A stretch of 64,000 nt of DNA from Sipunculus nudus (taxonomy: Eukaryota; Annelida; Sipuncula; Golfingiida; Sipunculidae): the NCBI GenBank assembly GCA_026874595.1, contig JAPPUL010000072.1:186001-250000 (forward strand), in the 5' to 3' direction. Below the pieces are notes generated by a model. The model was not told where the DNA came from. It made no database searches and saw nothing but the letters and a program-made list of their open reading frames with translations. A program made the translations under genes and the position numbers. Positions 27,139-35,686 of the stretch are shown here, piece after piece (within the stretch, counting starts at the first letter, position 1; each line of letters begins with the position of its first letter).

Positions 27139-28095
27139 ATGGGAAAAAAGATGAAAGAATCAAGCAGGGCAGCATTTGGGGAAAAGATAGTGGGAGCTTG
27201 GCGGAGAGAATAAAGAGATAGTAGTACTGGAGGCAGATTTAGGCAAGTCGACATATTCTCAAAAGTTTGGGAAAGAGTATCCGGAGAGATATTTTCAAAT
27301 GGGGATAGCGGAAGCAAACATGCTGGGGACAGGGAGTGGACTTGCGCTAGTAGGGAAGATAGTGTATGTATGTAGTTTTGCGTGTTTCATAACGGGCCGT
27401 TATGATACGATACGGATGTCGGTGGCCTATCAGAATGCAAATGTACGGATAATAGGGACTCATAGTGGAGTAGCAATAGGGGGTGATGGCAACAGTCAAC
27501 AAGGGCTTGAAGACATAGGATTAATGCGAGGGTTACCGAATATGGAGTAATAAGCCCAGCAGATGGAATAGAGACCCAAGCGGCATTAGAATATAGCGTA
27601 AGACATAAGGGGCCCTTATATTTCAGGTTAACAAGACAGGTATTGGAGCCTATACATGATTCAGGTTACAAGTTTAGGTATGGGAAGGGGGAGGTGCTAC
27701 GAGAGGGAGGAGATATAACATTAATTGCAACAGGGGGGGTAGTATATAATACGTTAAAGGCGGCAGAAGGTTTGTCAAAGAGGGGGATAAAAGCTAAGGT
27801 ATTAAATATGGCAACAATAAAGCCAATAGATAAGGAGCTGATAATAGGCTGTGCAAAGCAGACGGGACGACTAGTAACAGTAGAAGATCATAATGAGATA
27901 GGGGGACTTGGGAGTGCGGTTATGGAAGTAGTAAGCAGTGAATACCCGGTATTGGTAAAGCGAATAAGCATAGGAGATAGGTTTGGGGAATCGGGAAGTC
28001 CAAGTGATTTATACAAGAAGTTTGGTTTAGATATTAAAAGTATCGAGGAGAAGGTATTGACCTTTCTTAGGGGTGGCAATAAAGAAGTAGCCTAA
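27139..28095 (+). pseudogene. Transketolase, C-terminal subunit, with two frameshifts
   Basis: The gene starts at about 27139 (MGKKMKESSRAAFGEKIV). It shifts frame at GGG 27192-27194, where one G fewer is expected. It continues with VVLEADLGKSTYSQKFGKEY and the pyrimidine-binding part (YFQMGIAEANMLGTGSGL) to 27543. It then shifts again at GG 27544-27545, where one G more is expected. The last part (27546-28095) has SPADGIETQAALEY, RLTRQ and the C-terminal transketolase domain (TGRLVTVEDHNEIGGLGSAV). The two shifts compensate each other. Since the N-terminal subunit looks intact, either the enzyme is lost or these are assembly errors in short G runs. Confidence 0.83.
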
Positions 28096-28106
28096 AAAGA
28101 CTTGTA

Positions 28107-28266
28107 GTTTTAATGTTTATATAATAGAATTGAAAGGAGAGCTAGTAGGAGACCCAATCACCGCTAGCGTAGTTTTAATGTTTATATAATAGAATTGAAA
28201 GGAGAGCTAGTAGGAGACCCAATCGCCGCTAGCGTAGTTTTAATGTTTATATAATAGAATTGAAAG
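28107..28266. CRISPR. CRISPR-like mini-array: three identical 30-bp repeats, two 35-bp spacers
   Basis: Exact repeats lie at 28107-28136, 28172-28201 and 28237-28266. Each begins GTTTTAATG and ends AATTGAAAG, similar to the GTTTTA...ATTGAAAC/G form of many type I and III repeats. The repeats can be read as up to 34 bp, since GTA before and G after also match. The two spacers (28137-28171, 28202-28236) are identical except for one A/G difference, so this is equally a 65-bp tandem duplication. Each spacer carries GCTAG and CTAGC near its ends, a potential stem. No cas gene lies in the window. Confidence 0.45.
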
Positions 28267-28301
28267 GGAAAGAAACTTTATAGATAAATGGTTATATTAA
28301 G

Positions 28302-30161
28302 CTAAGAAGGGTTATCAGCAAAGAAGTTGTGGATGGAGCGAGCAGTATTCTTGTCAATTTTATCAACAAGACAAAGCTCATCAAAGGAAGCGAATTTAAT
28401 ATTGTCAATAATCTTGAAGTGCATGAGCAAGGCCTGTTTTTTAGCAGCACCAACACCAGGTATTTCATCTAGAATAGATTTAACCATGTTTTTCGAGCGT
28501 AATTTTTTATGAAATTGCTTAGCAAAGCGATGAGCCTCATCACGGATTTGCTGTAGAAGATGCAAAGCGATATTATTTTTGGGAAGGGCAAGAGGAGAAT
28601 TATTGTATGGCAAGAATATATCTTCGTTACGTTTAGCAAGTCCGATTGTAGGAATATTTAGTTTCAAAGCTTTTAAAATATTAAAAGCAGCATTAACTTG
28701 GGGAATACCGCCATCAATGAGGATGAGGTCAGGAGGGGTAAGATTATCATTTTTAATTTTTGAATATCGCCGAGCGATGACTTCGGAAATAGAAGCAACA
28801 TCATTAATATAGTCAACAGATTTAATTTTGAAATGGCGATAATCCTTCTTAAGCGGCTTTCCGTTGAAAAAAGAGACCATAGAAGCAACAGTAAAAGAGC
28901 CATCGGTATGAGAAATATCAAAGCCCTCGATTCTACGCGGCAAAGCCTTTAGCTTAAAAGCGTTTTGCAGATGCTTTAAAATGAGTTCAAACTCAGATAA
29001 TTTCTGATGTTCAATGTAGCTAAACTTGGCATTGTTAGAAGCGATCAAGAGCCAATCATGTTTCAAACCTCGTTTTGGGCTTGAAATAGTAACATAATGG
29101 TTACTAAGGGTTTTAAGGAAATTTTGCAAATCGTTAATATTGTCAATAGAATTGTTAATAGAATTGTTAATAGAATTGTTAATAGAATGATTAACAGAAG
29201 GGATAATAATCTCTTTAGGAATATCGTTATTATTATTAGAGTAAAAGTTTTTGATGGTAAAGAACAAAGCATTTTGAATATTAAGAGGTTTTAGTAGTTC
29301 ATTTTCTTGAATAACGAAGCTCCGTTTGCCAAGTAACTTACCCTCGCGAACGAACAAGATAGAAATAATGATAATAGAATCGAGGATATGGTATCCGAAG
29401 GCGTCAGCATCGATATTAGAAGTAGAGAGAACAGTTTGACGTTGTTGGATATGGCTTATGGCATCAATTTGTTTTTTAATAGAGGCAGCTTTTTCAAAAA
29501 GGAGGTTATCGGAGGCCTCAAACATTTGAGATTTTAGGTCTTTTATTAATTTATTGTATTTTCCTTTAAGGAAGAGGATAACTTTATTTATAAAAATGGA
29601 GTATTCGTCTGTAGATATTTTGTCTATGCAACAGCCAGCACATTTTTTGATATGATAATCTAAACAAGCGACAACAGGAGATTTAGAAGGGAGAGTAAGG
29701 GAACAGGTTCTAAGGGGGAAGATTTTGTGAATAAGCTGTAGATTGTGATAAACGGAGCTAGCATTAGGATAAGGGCCAAAATAGAGGTTATTGTCATTTA
29801 AAAGGGAACGAGTTTTAAATACGCGAGGGAAGGGTTCTGAGGTAGTAACTTTTATAAATGGATAAGACTTATTGTCTTTCAAAGTGATATTGAACTTAGG
29901 CTGTTCTTTTTTTATTAGGTTACACTCAAGAATGAGGGCATCGGTTTCAGTAGAAGTTATTATGTAGTCGATGGAGCGAATATGCTTAATAAGTAAAGTA
30001 GTTTTGGAGTCATATTTTTTGGTATTGGAAAAATATGAGCGAACACGTTTTTTAAGATTTTTAGCTTTGCCGATGTAAATGATTTTATCTATTTTATCCT
30101 TCATGATGTAAACGCCAGGGCGTTGAGGGATATTAGTAGGGGGAGAGAATTTAGGAAGCAT
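28302..30161 (-). CDS. uvrC: Excinuclease ABC subunit C
   Basis: The start at 30161 gives MLPKFSPPTNIPQRPGVYIM. A start 9 bases upstream is possible. The 619-residue product has the GIY-YIG nuclease domain at the N-terminus (GVYIMKDKIDKIIYIGKAKN), and a Cys cluster (CLDYHIKKCAGCC) near residue 150. The UVR motif is FEKAASIKKQIDAI near 205. The RNase H-like nuclease domain has GFDISHTDGSFTVASMVSFF near 415, and helix-hairpin-helix motifs end the protein (LDEIPGVGAAKKQALL). UvrC makes both incisions in nucleotide excision repair. An Asn-Asn-Ser-Ile repeat lies between the UVR and RNase H parts. It is lagging-strand. Confidence 0.93.
   Translation of the reverse strand: MLPKFSPPTNIPQRPGVYIMKDKIDKIIYIGKAKNLKKRVRSYFSNTKKYDSKTTLLIKHIRSIDYIITSTETDALILECNLIKKEQPKFNITLKDNKSYPFIKVTTSEPFPRVFKTRSLLNDNNLYFGPYPNASSVYHNLQLIHKIFPLRTCSLTLPSKSPVVACLDYHIKKCAGCCIDKISTDEYSIFINKVILFLKGKYNKLIKDLKSQMFEASDNLLFEKAASIKKQIDAISHIQQRQTVLSTSNIDADAFGYHILDSIIIISILFVREGKLLGKRSFVIQENELLKPLNIQNALFFTIKNFYSNNNNDIPKEIIIPSVNHSINNSINNSINNSIDNINDLQNFLKTLSNHYVTISSPKRGLKHDWLLIASNNAKFSYIEHQKLSEFELILKHLQNAFKLKALPRRIEGFDISHTDGSFTVASMVSFFNGKPLKKDYRHFKIKSVDYINDVASISEVIARRYSKIKNDNLTPPDLILIDGGIPQVNAAFNILKALKLNIPTIGLAKRNEDIFLPYNNSPLALPKNNIALHLLQQIRDEAHRFAKQFHKKLRSKNMVKSILDEIPGVGAAKKQALLMHFKIIDNIKFASFDELCLVDKIDKNTARSIHNFFADNPS
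29139..29186. repeat. 12-bp tandem repeat inside uvrC
   Basis: Four copies of ATTGTTAATAGA (the first with one change) encode a Ser-Ile-Asn-Asn repeat on the minus strand. The unit length keeps the reading frame if copy number changes. It lies in a linker between conserved domains. Confidence 0.88.
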
Positions 30162-30229
30162 TATCACCAACTTTTTTTTGAAATAAGTTTTAGCGTCATT
30201 TAATCATAATAATTGAGTTTAATAAGCCT

Positions 30230-30712
30230 TAAATTTACAAGGCTTTAAATCAGGAGTAAAGAGGGGACTGCCATTTCCGATTATTTTTGGGATTACAATA
30301 ATAATCATTTTGTTGATAAGATTAGCTTTAAGGAAAGCTTGAATAGAGTTAGCGCCGTCGATATAGAGTTTTTATAACCTTTAGAGTATAGAGAGTTAAC
30401 TATTTTTTGAGGAGGTCCTTTTATTAAAGAAGGCTTATCTTTCATGCACTCATTGATCTTCTCAAGAGTATTACTTAAAACAAAAACGGGTATAAAAAAA
30501 GGCCATTGAGAATGAGCTAAAATGAGAATGAGCTAAAATGACCTTATAAGTAATTCTCCCCATAAGGGGCTAGCATCTACTTGTTATAAGAAGTCCCTAA
30601 ATCCAAGGTTATGTTTCTCGGGAGCATCTATTTCTCTTAACGACTGGATGCCGCCGTCAACATCAGCAATATATCCATCTAAGCTTGTTGCGATATAAAC
30701 GTAATTTGCCAT
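30230..30712 (-). pseudogene. Remnant of a DHFR/RibD C-terminal family reductase
   Basis: The N-terminal part (30712 to 30584) reads ANYVYIATSLDGYIADVDGG and ends at a stop after GFRDFL. Further down on the minus strand is the C-terminal part: LIKGPPQKIVNSLYSKGYKN, then after a frame change IYIDGANSIQAFLKANLINK and IPKIIGNGSPLF. The middle of the gene is missing or scrambled, and a 16-bp tandem duplication lies at 30508-30539. The family includes dihydrofolate-reductase-like and RibD-like reductases. The gene is clearly decayed. This is not a single homopolymer error. Confidence 0.75.
30508..30539. repeat. 16-bp tandem duplication in the reductase remnant
   Basis: GAGAATGAGCTAAAAT occurs twice in a row (30508-30523 and 30524-30539). 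It lies in the degraded part between the two recognisable ends of the reductase remnant. Confidence 0.85.
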
Positions 30713-30896
30713 AAAAGAGCCATACATAAAGTTAAGGGTAAAGACTAAAATATAAATATAAACAGATAAAAGAAAAAGAGTAGAGTAATACGAGTTGTGT
30801 TTTAAAGGGATAAAAAGGTTATATTTTGAGTAGTACGGATATGATAAGGGGTAGTAGTTAATAGGAGTATGAATTGGGAGAAGCAAGAAGAGCCTA

Positions 30897-32003
30897 ATGT
30901 CAGAAAAGAATTATGTATACAGGTATGGGCAGGATGCGGAGAGTGCCTATTATATAGACGCAGAAGTAGTAGTTGAGTTAAAAGGAGGGGAGAGTTTTAC
31001 AATAGAGTCTAAATCATCTAGTGAGGGCATAGTATTTGGAATAGCAGAGATACTAGGTGATGGAGCAGGAGGGCGACGTTGCATGAGTATATATACATTA
31101 GAAGGGGTGAAAGCGTCTGAGATACCTAATTATGAACTTGAGAAGGATTTGCGTGATTTTACAAAAGGCTATAAGATAGGTCAGTCGGCAGCCGAGATGG
31201 TAGTACAAATGGATAAGCTAAGGATAAGGAAGATAGAGGATAAGGAGGAGCTAGAGGATACAGTTAACGAGATTAGTAAAGGGCTGGCATGGGTAACTAA
31301 TCGTTTAATAAGAAAGATAAAGACAGATGAAAAAGCAATGTCGTTACTATCAACGTGTTACGAAGCTCAAAGGGAGACATTAGCATATGAGCTAGGGATG
31401 CGGACTCCGCTATATAAAAAAACAGTAGATAAAGAGGAAGAGCATATCAAAGGAGATATAGGTGAGAAATTAGATGAATATGGGAGGCGGATTTTAGGAG
31501 GGAATTACGTATGTAGAGAAGGAGATATAGGGGATGAATTTTACATATTGAAAGAGGGTCGGCTAAGACTTTCAATAGAGGGAAAAGAGCTAAAACAGAT
31601 AAGCGAGTCAGGAACGATATTAGGAGACATGATATTTTGGCTTGGAGCGAATCGCACAGCAAGCATCCAAGCGATAGAAGATACAAATATTGTAGTAATA
31701 AAGAAGCAAGACATACCAAAGATACTAAAGGGCAGGCAAGACTTTCTAAAGCTTTTAATAAAGCGACTTGCAAGCTATATAAATGAACATTGTAAAGAGA
31801 TAGAGGAATTAAATAAAGAGATAGAGGAGTTAAGAGGCTCAAGAGAAAAGATAATCGAAGAGCTAAAGGACTTCAAATATAAGTTAAAGGAGGTACTTGA
31901 GAGTAACAAAGAATATAGTTGGATAAATGAGCTTGTAAAGAGCCTGGATAAGAAACTAGAGGAGGGGCAAACTAGGGGAGGGGCAATAGAAACAGACAAT
32001 TAA
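30897..32003 (+). CDS. Cyclic nucleotide-binding domain protein
   Basis: The 368-residue product has a clear cNMP-binding-like domain at about 195-280 (NYVCREGDIGDEFYILKEGR, then SESGTILGDMIFWLGANRTA, SIQAIEDTNIVVI). A weaker similar region lies at about 1-70. The C-terminus (about 290-365) is a coiled coil with EIEELNKEIEELRGSREKII. The classical cAMP-contacting Arg environment (GExAL...R) is altered to GDMIFWLGANRTAS, so ligand binding is uncertain. No DNA-binding domain is seen. Spirochaetes carry many such proteins of unknown role. It lies 16 bp before the kinase-like gene and is probably co-transcribed. Confidence 0.75.
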   Translation: MSEKNYVYRYGQDAESAYYIDAEVVVELKGGESFTIESKSSSEGIVFGIAEILGDGAGGRRCMSIYTLEGVKASEIPNYELEKDLRDFTKGYKIGQSAAEMVVQMDKLRIRKIEDKEELEDTVNEISKGLAWVTNRLIRKIKTDEKAMSLLSTCYEAQRETLAYELGMRTPLYKKTVDKEEEHIKGDIGEKLDEYGRRILGGNYVCREGDIGDEFYILKEGRLRLSIEGKELKQISESGTILGDMIFWLGANRTASIQAIEDTNIVVIKKQDIPKILKGRQDFLKLLIKRLASYINEHCKEIEELNKEIEELRGSREKIIEELKDFKYKLKEVLESNKEYSWINELVKSLDKKLEEGQTRGGAIETDN

Positions 32004-32019
32004 TATTTGTAAGGAAGGT

Positions 32020-33159
32020 ATGAGTGCCAGGGTAAAGCAGAACAAAAGAGCAAGGAGGAAAACGGTGTCTAAAGAAGAGGTTAAGGGGAAGCTAAAAGAG
32101 TTGTACGAAATATATAGTAAAGAGAAGCTGACAAAGCAGGAGGAGCTTGCGGTATCGGGTTCAAACCGAATATATATAAGGCACATAGGAGAGGGAGGAG
32201 GTAGGATATTAGGAGTATATAATAAAGATATTAAAGAGAACGAAGCATATTATAGTTATACGCTCCATTTTCTAAAGGAGGGATTAGGAGTACCTAAACT
32301 ACTGTTTATAGACGAGAGCCGTAGATATTACTTCATAGAGGACTTAGGCGATACAAGTTTATACAACAAGGTATTAAACATAAAAGAAGGAGGGTATAAA
32401 GAGGGTGGATTAGATGTGGTTGAACGGCTTTATGAGGCGGTGATAAGAGATCTTTTACGGATACAGCTTAAGGTTGGCGACGGTATAGATTATAGTGTAT
32501 CATATCCGAGCAAGCGATTTGACAAACCTGGCATGCTAAGAGATTTAAATTACTTTAAATATTATTTTGTAAAGTTCCATGATATATGCTTTAATGAGGA
32601 ACGACTTGATGAAGATTTTAGAAAGTATGCATCTGAGCTTTTGGAGGTAGGAGGAGATGAATATTTTATGTATCGAGACTTTCAAAGTAGAAATATCTTA
32701 GTTAAGAATAAGGGTGTAGGGGATAAAAGCGTAGAGGGGGAAGAAATATATTATATAGATTATCAGGGTGGACGGCTTGGGTCAAAATATTACGATATAG
32801 GGTCATTGTTGTACGATTCTCAAGTAGGATTAGATTACGCTATGCGAGAGAGGCTGTTTAGATATTATGCTGAATGGTTTGCAAGAGAAAGTACAAATGT
32901 CGAAACGATAGAGGCAGGAAGTTATTATAAATACGTGTTACTAAGGCTTTTGCAGGCGTTTGGGGCTTATGGTTATAGGGGTCTTTACGAAGGCAAGATA
33001 ATATTTATAGAGAGTATCCCCTACGGGATAAAAGACTTAAAGTATGTGCTTAGGAGGGTGGAGATAATGGAGTTATTGGATGGGAGAAAAGAGCTTAAGA
33101 AGGTACTTGAGGGAGTATGTGAGCTTGCTGGATATGAGAGGGGGGGGAATGTAACTTAA
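32020..33159 (+). CDS. APH-family phosphotransferase, AmgK-like sugar kinase
   Basis: The 379-residue product belongs to the aminoglycoside phosphotransferase/choline kinase fold. It shows an N-lobe with KLLFIDESRRYYFIEDLGD, the catalytic loop FMYRDFQSRNILV near residue 220 and the metal-binding segment YYIDYQGGRLGSKYYDIGSL near 248. RDFQSRN with DYQGGRLG resembles AmgK, which phosphorylates MurNAc/GlcNAc at the anomeric position in cell-wall recycling. A MurU-like nucleotidyltransferase gene at 38595 supports this, since AmgK and MurU act in sequence. The molybdenum cofactor genes lie between the two. Substrate assignment is inferred. Confidence 0.72.
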   Translation: MSARVKQNKRARRKTVSKEEVKGKLKELYEIYSKEKLTKQEELAVSGSNRIYIRHIGEGGGRILGVYNKDIKENEAYYSYTLHFLKEGLGVPKLLFIDESRRYYFIEDLGDTSLYNKVLNIKEGGYKEGGLDVVERLYEAVIRDLLRIQLKVGDGIDYSVSYPSKRFDKPGMLRDLNYFKYYFVKFHDICFNEERLDEDFRKYASELLEVGGDEYFMYRDFQSRNILVKNKGVGDKSVEGEEIYYIDYQGGRLGSKYYDIGSLLYDSQVGLDYAMRERLFRYYAEWFARESTNVETIEAGSYYKYVLLRLLQAFGAYGYRGLYEGKIIFIESIPYGIKDLKYVLRRVEIMELLDGRKELKKVLEGVCELAGYERGGNVT

Positions 33160-33273
33160 AGTAGGACTTAATATAAAATAGAGTATACAAAGAGGGTATA
33201 AATGTATAACTTATATAAAAAGAGATTAAAAGAGTATGAAAGAGAAGAATAGGAGACAAAGGCAAAAGAATAG

Positions 33274-34200
33274 ATGGTAGATATAACAAAAAAGAGTGTG
33301 AGTTTGAGAAAAGCGAATGGAGTAGGGAAAGTATATTGTAGTAAGGGGACACTTGAGCGAATAAGGGAGAATAAGATACCGAAAGGTGATATATATACGT
33401 ATGCAAAGAGTGCGGGGATGCTCGGGGCGAAGGCAACAAGCGGCTTGATACCACATTGTCATCCGGTGCGAGTAGATAATCTTGAAATAGATATTAATCT
33501 CTATGAGGAAGGGGAGCGAGGGGTAGTAGAGGTTGAGTGTAGAGGCCAGTCGCTAGACAGGACGGGGATAGAGATGGAGGTGTTGACGGGGCTAACAGTT
33601 AGTTGCCTAACGATATATGATATATTGAAGCCAATAGACGAAGAGCTTGAGATAGGGGGGATAAAGATATTGGAGAAGCGAGGGGGAAAAGGGGAGATGG
33701 GGAAGAGCTTGTACAGTAAGGAAGGGATCAAGGTAGGGGTATTAGTATGCTCGGACTCAACGGCATCAGGGCGACGAGAAGATAAATCGGGAAAGATAAT
33801 AAAGGAGATGCTAGAAAGAGAAAGGGCAAAAGTATTATATTATACTATAATTCCTGATGAGAAGGAAAAGATTCAGACGACAATAAGAAGCTGGATAGAT
33901 GGAGGAGAGATATCCTATATATTTACAACAGGCGGGACAGGGCTTGGGCCAAGAGATAAGACAGTGGAAGCGGTAGAGGAGTTAATAGAGAGGGAAGCGC
34001 AAGGGATAAGCGAAAGGATAAGAGCGTATGGGGGGGAGCGAACGCCCTTAGCGATGTTTTCACGAGGAGTAACAGGAGCAATAGGGAAAACGTTATTAAT
34101 AACATTACCTGGGAGCTCAGCAGGGGCAAGAGAGGGTATGGAGGCAATACTACCGTGGATATTCCATGCAAAGAAGATGTTAGGTGGTGGCGGACATTAG
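33274..34200 (+). CDS. Bifunctional MoaC-MogA molybdenum cofactor protein
   Basis: The 308-residue product is a fusion. The N-terminal half (1-150) is MoaC, cyclic pyranopterin monophosphate synthase: MVDITKKSVSLRKANGVG, SGLIPHCHPVRVD with the conserved His-Cys-His, and DRTGIEMEVLTGLTVSCLTI followed by YDILKPID. The C-terminal half (about 155-308) is MogA/MoaB-like, which adenylylates molybdopterin: VGVLVCSDSTASGRREDKSG, FTTGGTGLGPRDKTVEAVE and ITLPGSSAGAREGMEAILPW. Such fusions are known in some bacteria. It opens the molybdenum cofactor cluster. Confidence 0.9.
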   Translation: MVDITKKSVSLRKANGVGKVYCSKGTLERIRENKIPKGDIYTYAKSAGMLGAKATSGLIPHCHPVRVDNLEIDINLYEEGERGVVEVECRGQSLDRTGIEMEVLTGLTVSCLTIYDILKPIDEELEIGGIKILEKRGGKGEMGKSLYSKEGIKVGVLVCSDSTASGRREDKSGKIIKEMLERERAKVLYYTIIPDEKEKIQTTIRSWIDGGEISYIFTTGGTGLGPRDKTVEAVEELIEREAQGISERIRAYGGERTPLAMFSRGVTGAIGKTLLITLPGSSAGAREGMEAILPWIFHAKKMLGGGGH

Positions 34201-34459
34201 GGTATATGGTCTTGTAGGAAGGTATTGTAGATGTAAGAGAAGGCAAGAGAAGGCAAGAGAAGGCAAGGAAAGAGAAAAGGGGAATAAAAAAGAAGAGGAA
34301 ATGAGCAAGTAGAGATAAAAAAGATTAAGAAATAAAGCTTTGAGCAAACACGCTCTGATCTTTATGGCCTAAGGTTTTAGAAGCTAAAGCTATGGTAATA
34401 AAGGCGATAGGGTTTACTCTAGAAATGGATAAGCCTTCCGCGATAGAAAAGGAGTAAGT
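34201..34459. other. Gap before moeA with a 10-bp tandem repeat
   Basis: The gap holds three copies of AGAGAAGGCA (34236-34265) followed by purine-rich sequence. I looked for a molybdenum cofactor riboswitch and found no recognisable match. The moeA ribosome site (AAGGAG near 34449) is at its end. Confidence 0.55.
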
Positions 34460-35656
34460 ATGCTAAGGGTAGAAGAAGCACAACGTTTAGTGTTAGAGAA
34501 TGTAAAAGGAAATAAGATAGAGAAGGTGGAGCTGCTAGAATCGGTAGGCTGCACCTTGTACGAACAGATAAGATCAGACCGCGACTATCCGCCATATAAT
34601 AGATCAGCAATGGATGGATACGCCTTAAAATCAGAATCAATAAACAAGTTAAGAGTAAAAGAGTTTAGGGTCTTGCAAAAGACTCTAGCGGGAGAAGCGG
34701 GCTATAAGGGGGAATTGGGGGATGGGGAGTGTGTAAGTATAATGACGGGGTCTGAGGTGCCGGATGGAGCAGATGCGGTGGTAGCGTATGAGCAAACGGA
34801 GGAGGGAGGGGATGGGGTGGTAAAAGTATTAGAAGAGGGGGTAAAGAGGGGACAAAACATTTCGAAGAAGGGAGAAGACATAGAGGAAGGGAGCGTAGTA
34901 CTAGGGAATGGCAGTTATATAGATCATTCGGCAGTAAACGTGCTAGCAAGTCTAGGATATAGGGAAGTAAAGATATATGGCAAACCTAGGGTCTCACTAA
35001 TATCGACAGGAGACGAAGTGCAGCCGTTGGGAGTGCAGCCAAAGAGTTATCAAATACGCGATTCAAATACCTATGTTCTAGAGGCATTATTGCGACTTAG
35101 CGTAGGAATAAGGTCAGAGAGGAGGGTTTTGGTAGGAGATGACAAAGAGGAGTTAAAGGATGTAATAAAGCAATGCATGGATGAAGATATAGTTATCCTA
35201 TCAGGGGGGGTATCGATGGGGGATGCAGATTACGTACCGCATGTTTTGGAGGGTCTTGGGGTGAGGAAGATATTTCATAAAGTATCAGTTAAACCAGGCA
35301 AGCCGATATGGTTTGGGGCAACGGAAAAAGGTGTAGTATACGGACTTCCTGGCAACCCACTATCATGCCAAGTAACGTATAAATTGTTTATAGAGCCGTA
35401 TATAAGGGCATTCATGAAAATAAAGCCGGTGAGGAGTGAGAAGATGGTATTAAAAGAGGGGAGAAATAAAAAGGGAGAAAGAGATGACTATTTTCCGTGT
35501 AAGGCAGACTATGCAAGTGGACAGATAAGCTTATTAAGTTATAACGGGAGTGGAGATATAAAGGCGGGTTTGGGCTCAGACGGGATAGGAGTACATCGAG
35601 GAGCTATAAATCGTTTAGAAGCAGGCAGTGTGGTGGATTATTATAGATGGTACTGA
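34460..35656 (+). CDS. moeA: Molybdopterin molybdenumtransferase MoeA
   Basis: The 398-residue product shows the MoeA signatures: DYPPYNRSAMDGYALKSESI near residue 38, IMTGSEVPDGADAVVAYEQT near 95, VSLISTGDEV near 180, LSGGVSMGDADYVPHVLE near 248 and GLPGNPLSCQVTYKLFIEPY near 295. MoeA inserts molybdate into adenylylated molybdopterin. Length and domain order are normal. It lies downstream of moaC-mogA and upstream of moaA on the same strand. Confidence 0.94.
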   Translation: MLRVEEAQRLVLENVKGNKIEKVELLESVGCTLYEQIRSDRDYPPYNRSAMDGYALKSESINKLRVKEFRVLQKTLAGEAGYKGELGDGECVSIMTGSEVPDGADAVVAYEQTEEGGDGVVKVLEEGVKRGQNISKKGEDIEEGSVVLGNGSYIDHSAVNVLASLGYREVKIYGKPRVSLISTGDEVQPLGVQPKSYQIRDSNTYVLEALLRLSVGIRSERRVLVGDDKEELKDVIKQCMDEDIVILSGGVSMGDADYVPHVLEGLGVRKIFHKVSVKPGKPIWFGATEKGVVYGLPGNPLSCQVTYKLFIEPYIRAFMKIKPVRSEKMVLKEGRNKKGERDDYFPCKADYASGQISLLSYNGSGDIKAGLGSDGIGVHRGAINRLEAGSVVDYYRWY

Positions 35657-35686
35657 GTGTAGAGAAAAGGAGATAGGGGTATAAAA

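Noticed and set aside
34201-34459. Molybdenum cofactor riboswitch before moeA
   Set aside because: The position would suit it, but I see no matching conserved stems. The gap is mainly short purine repeats.
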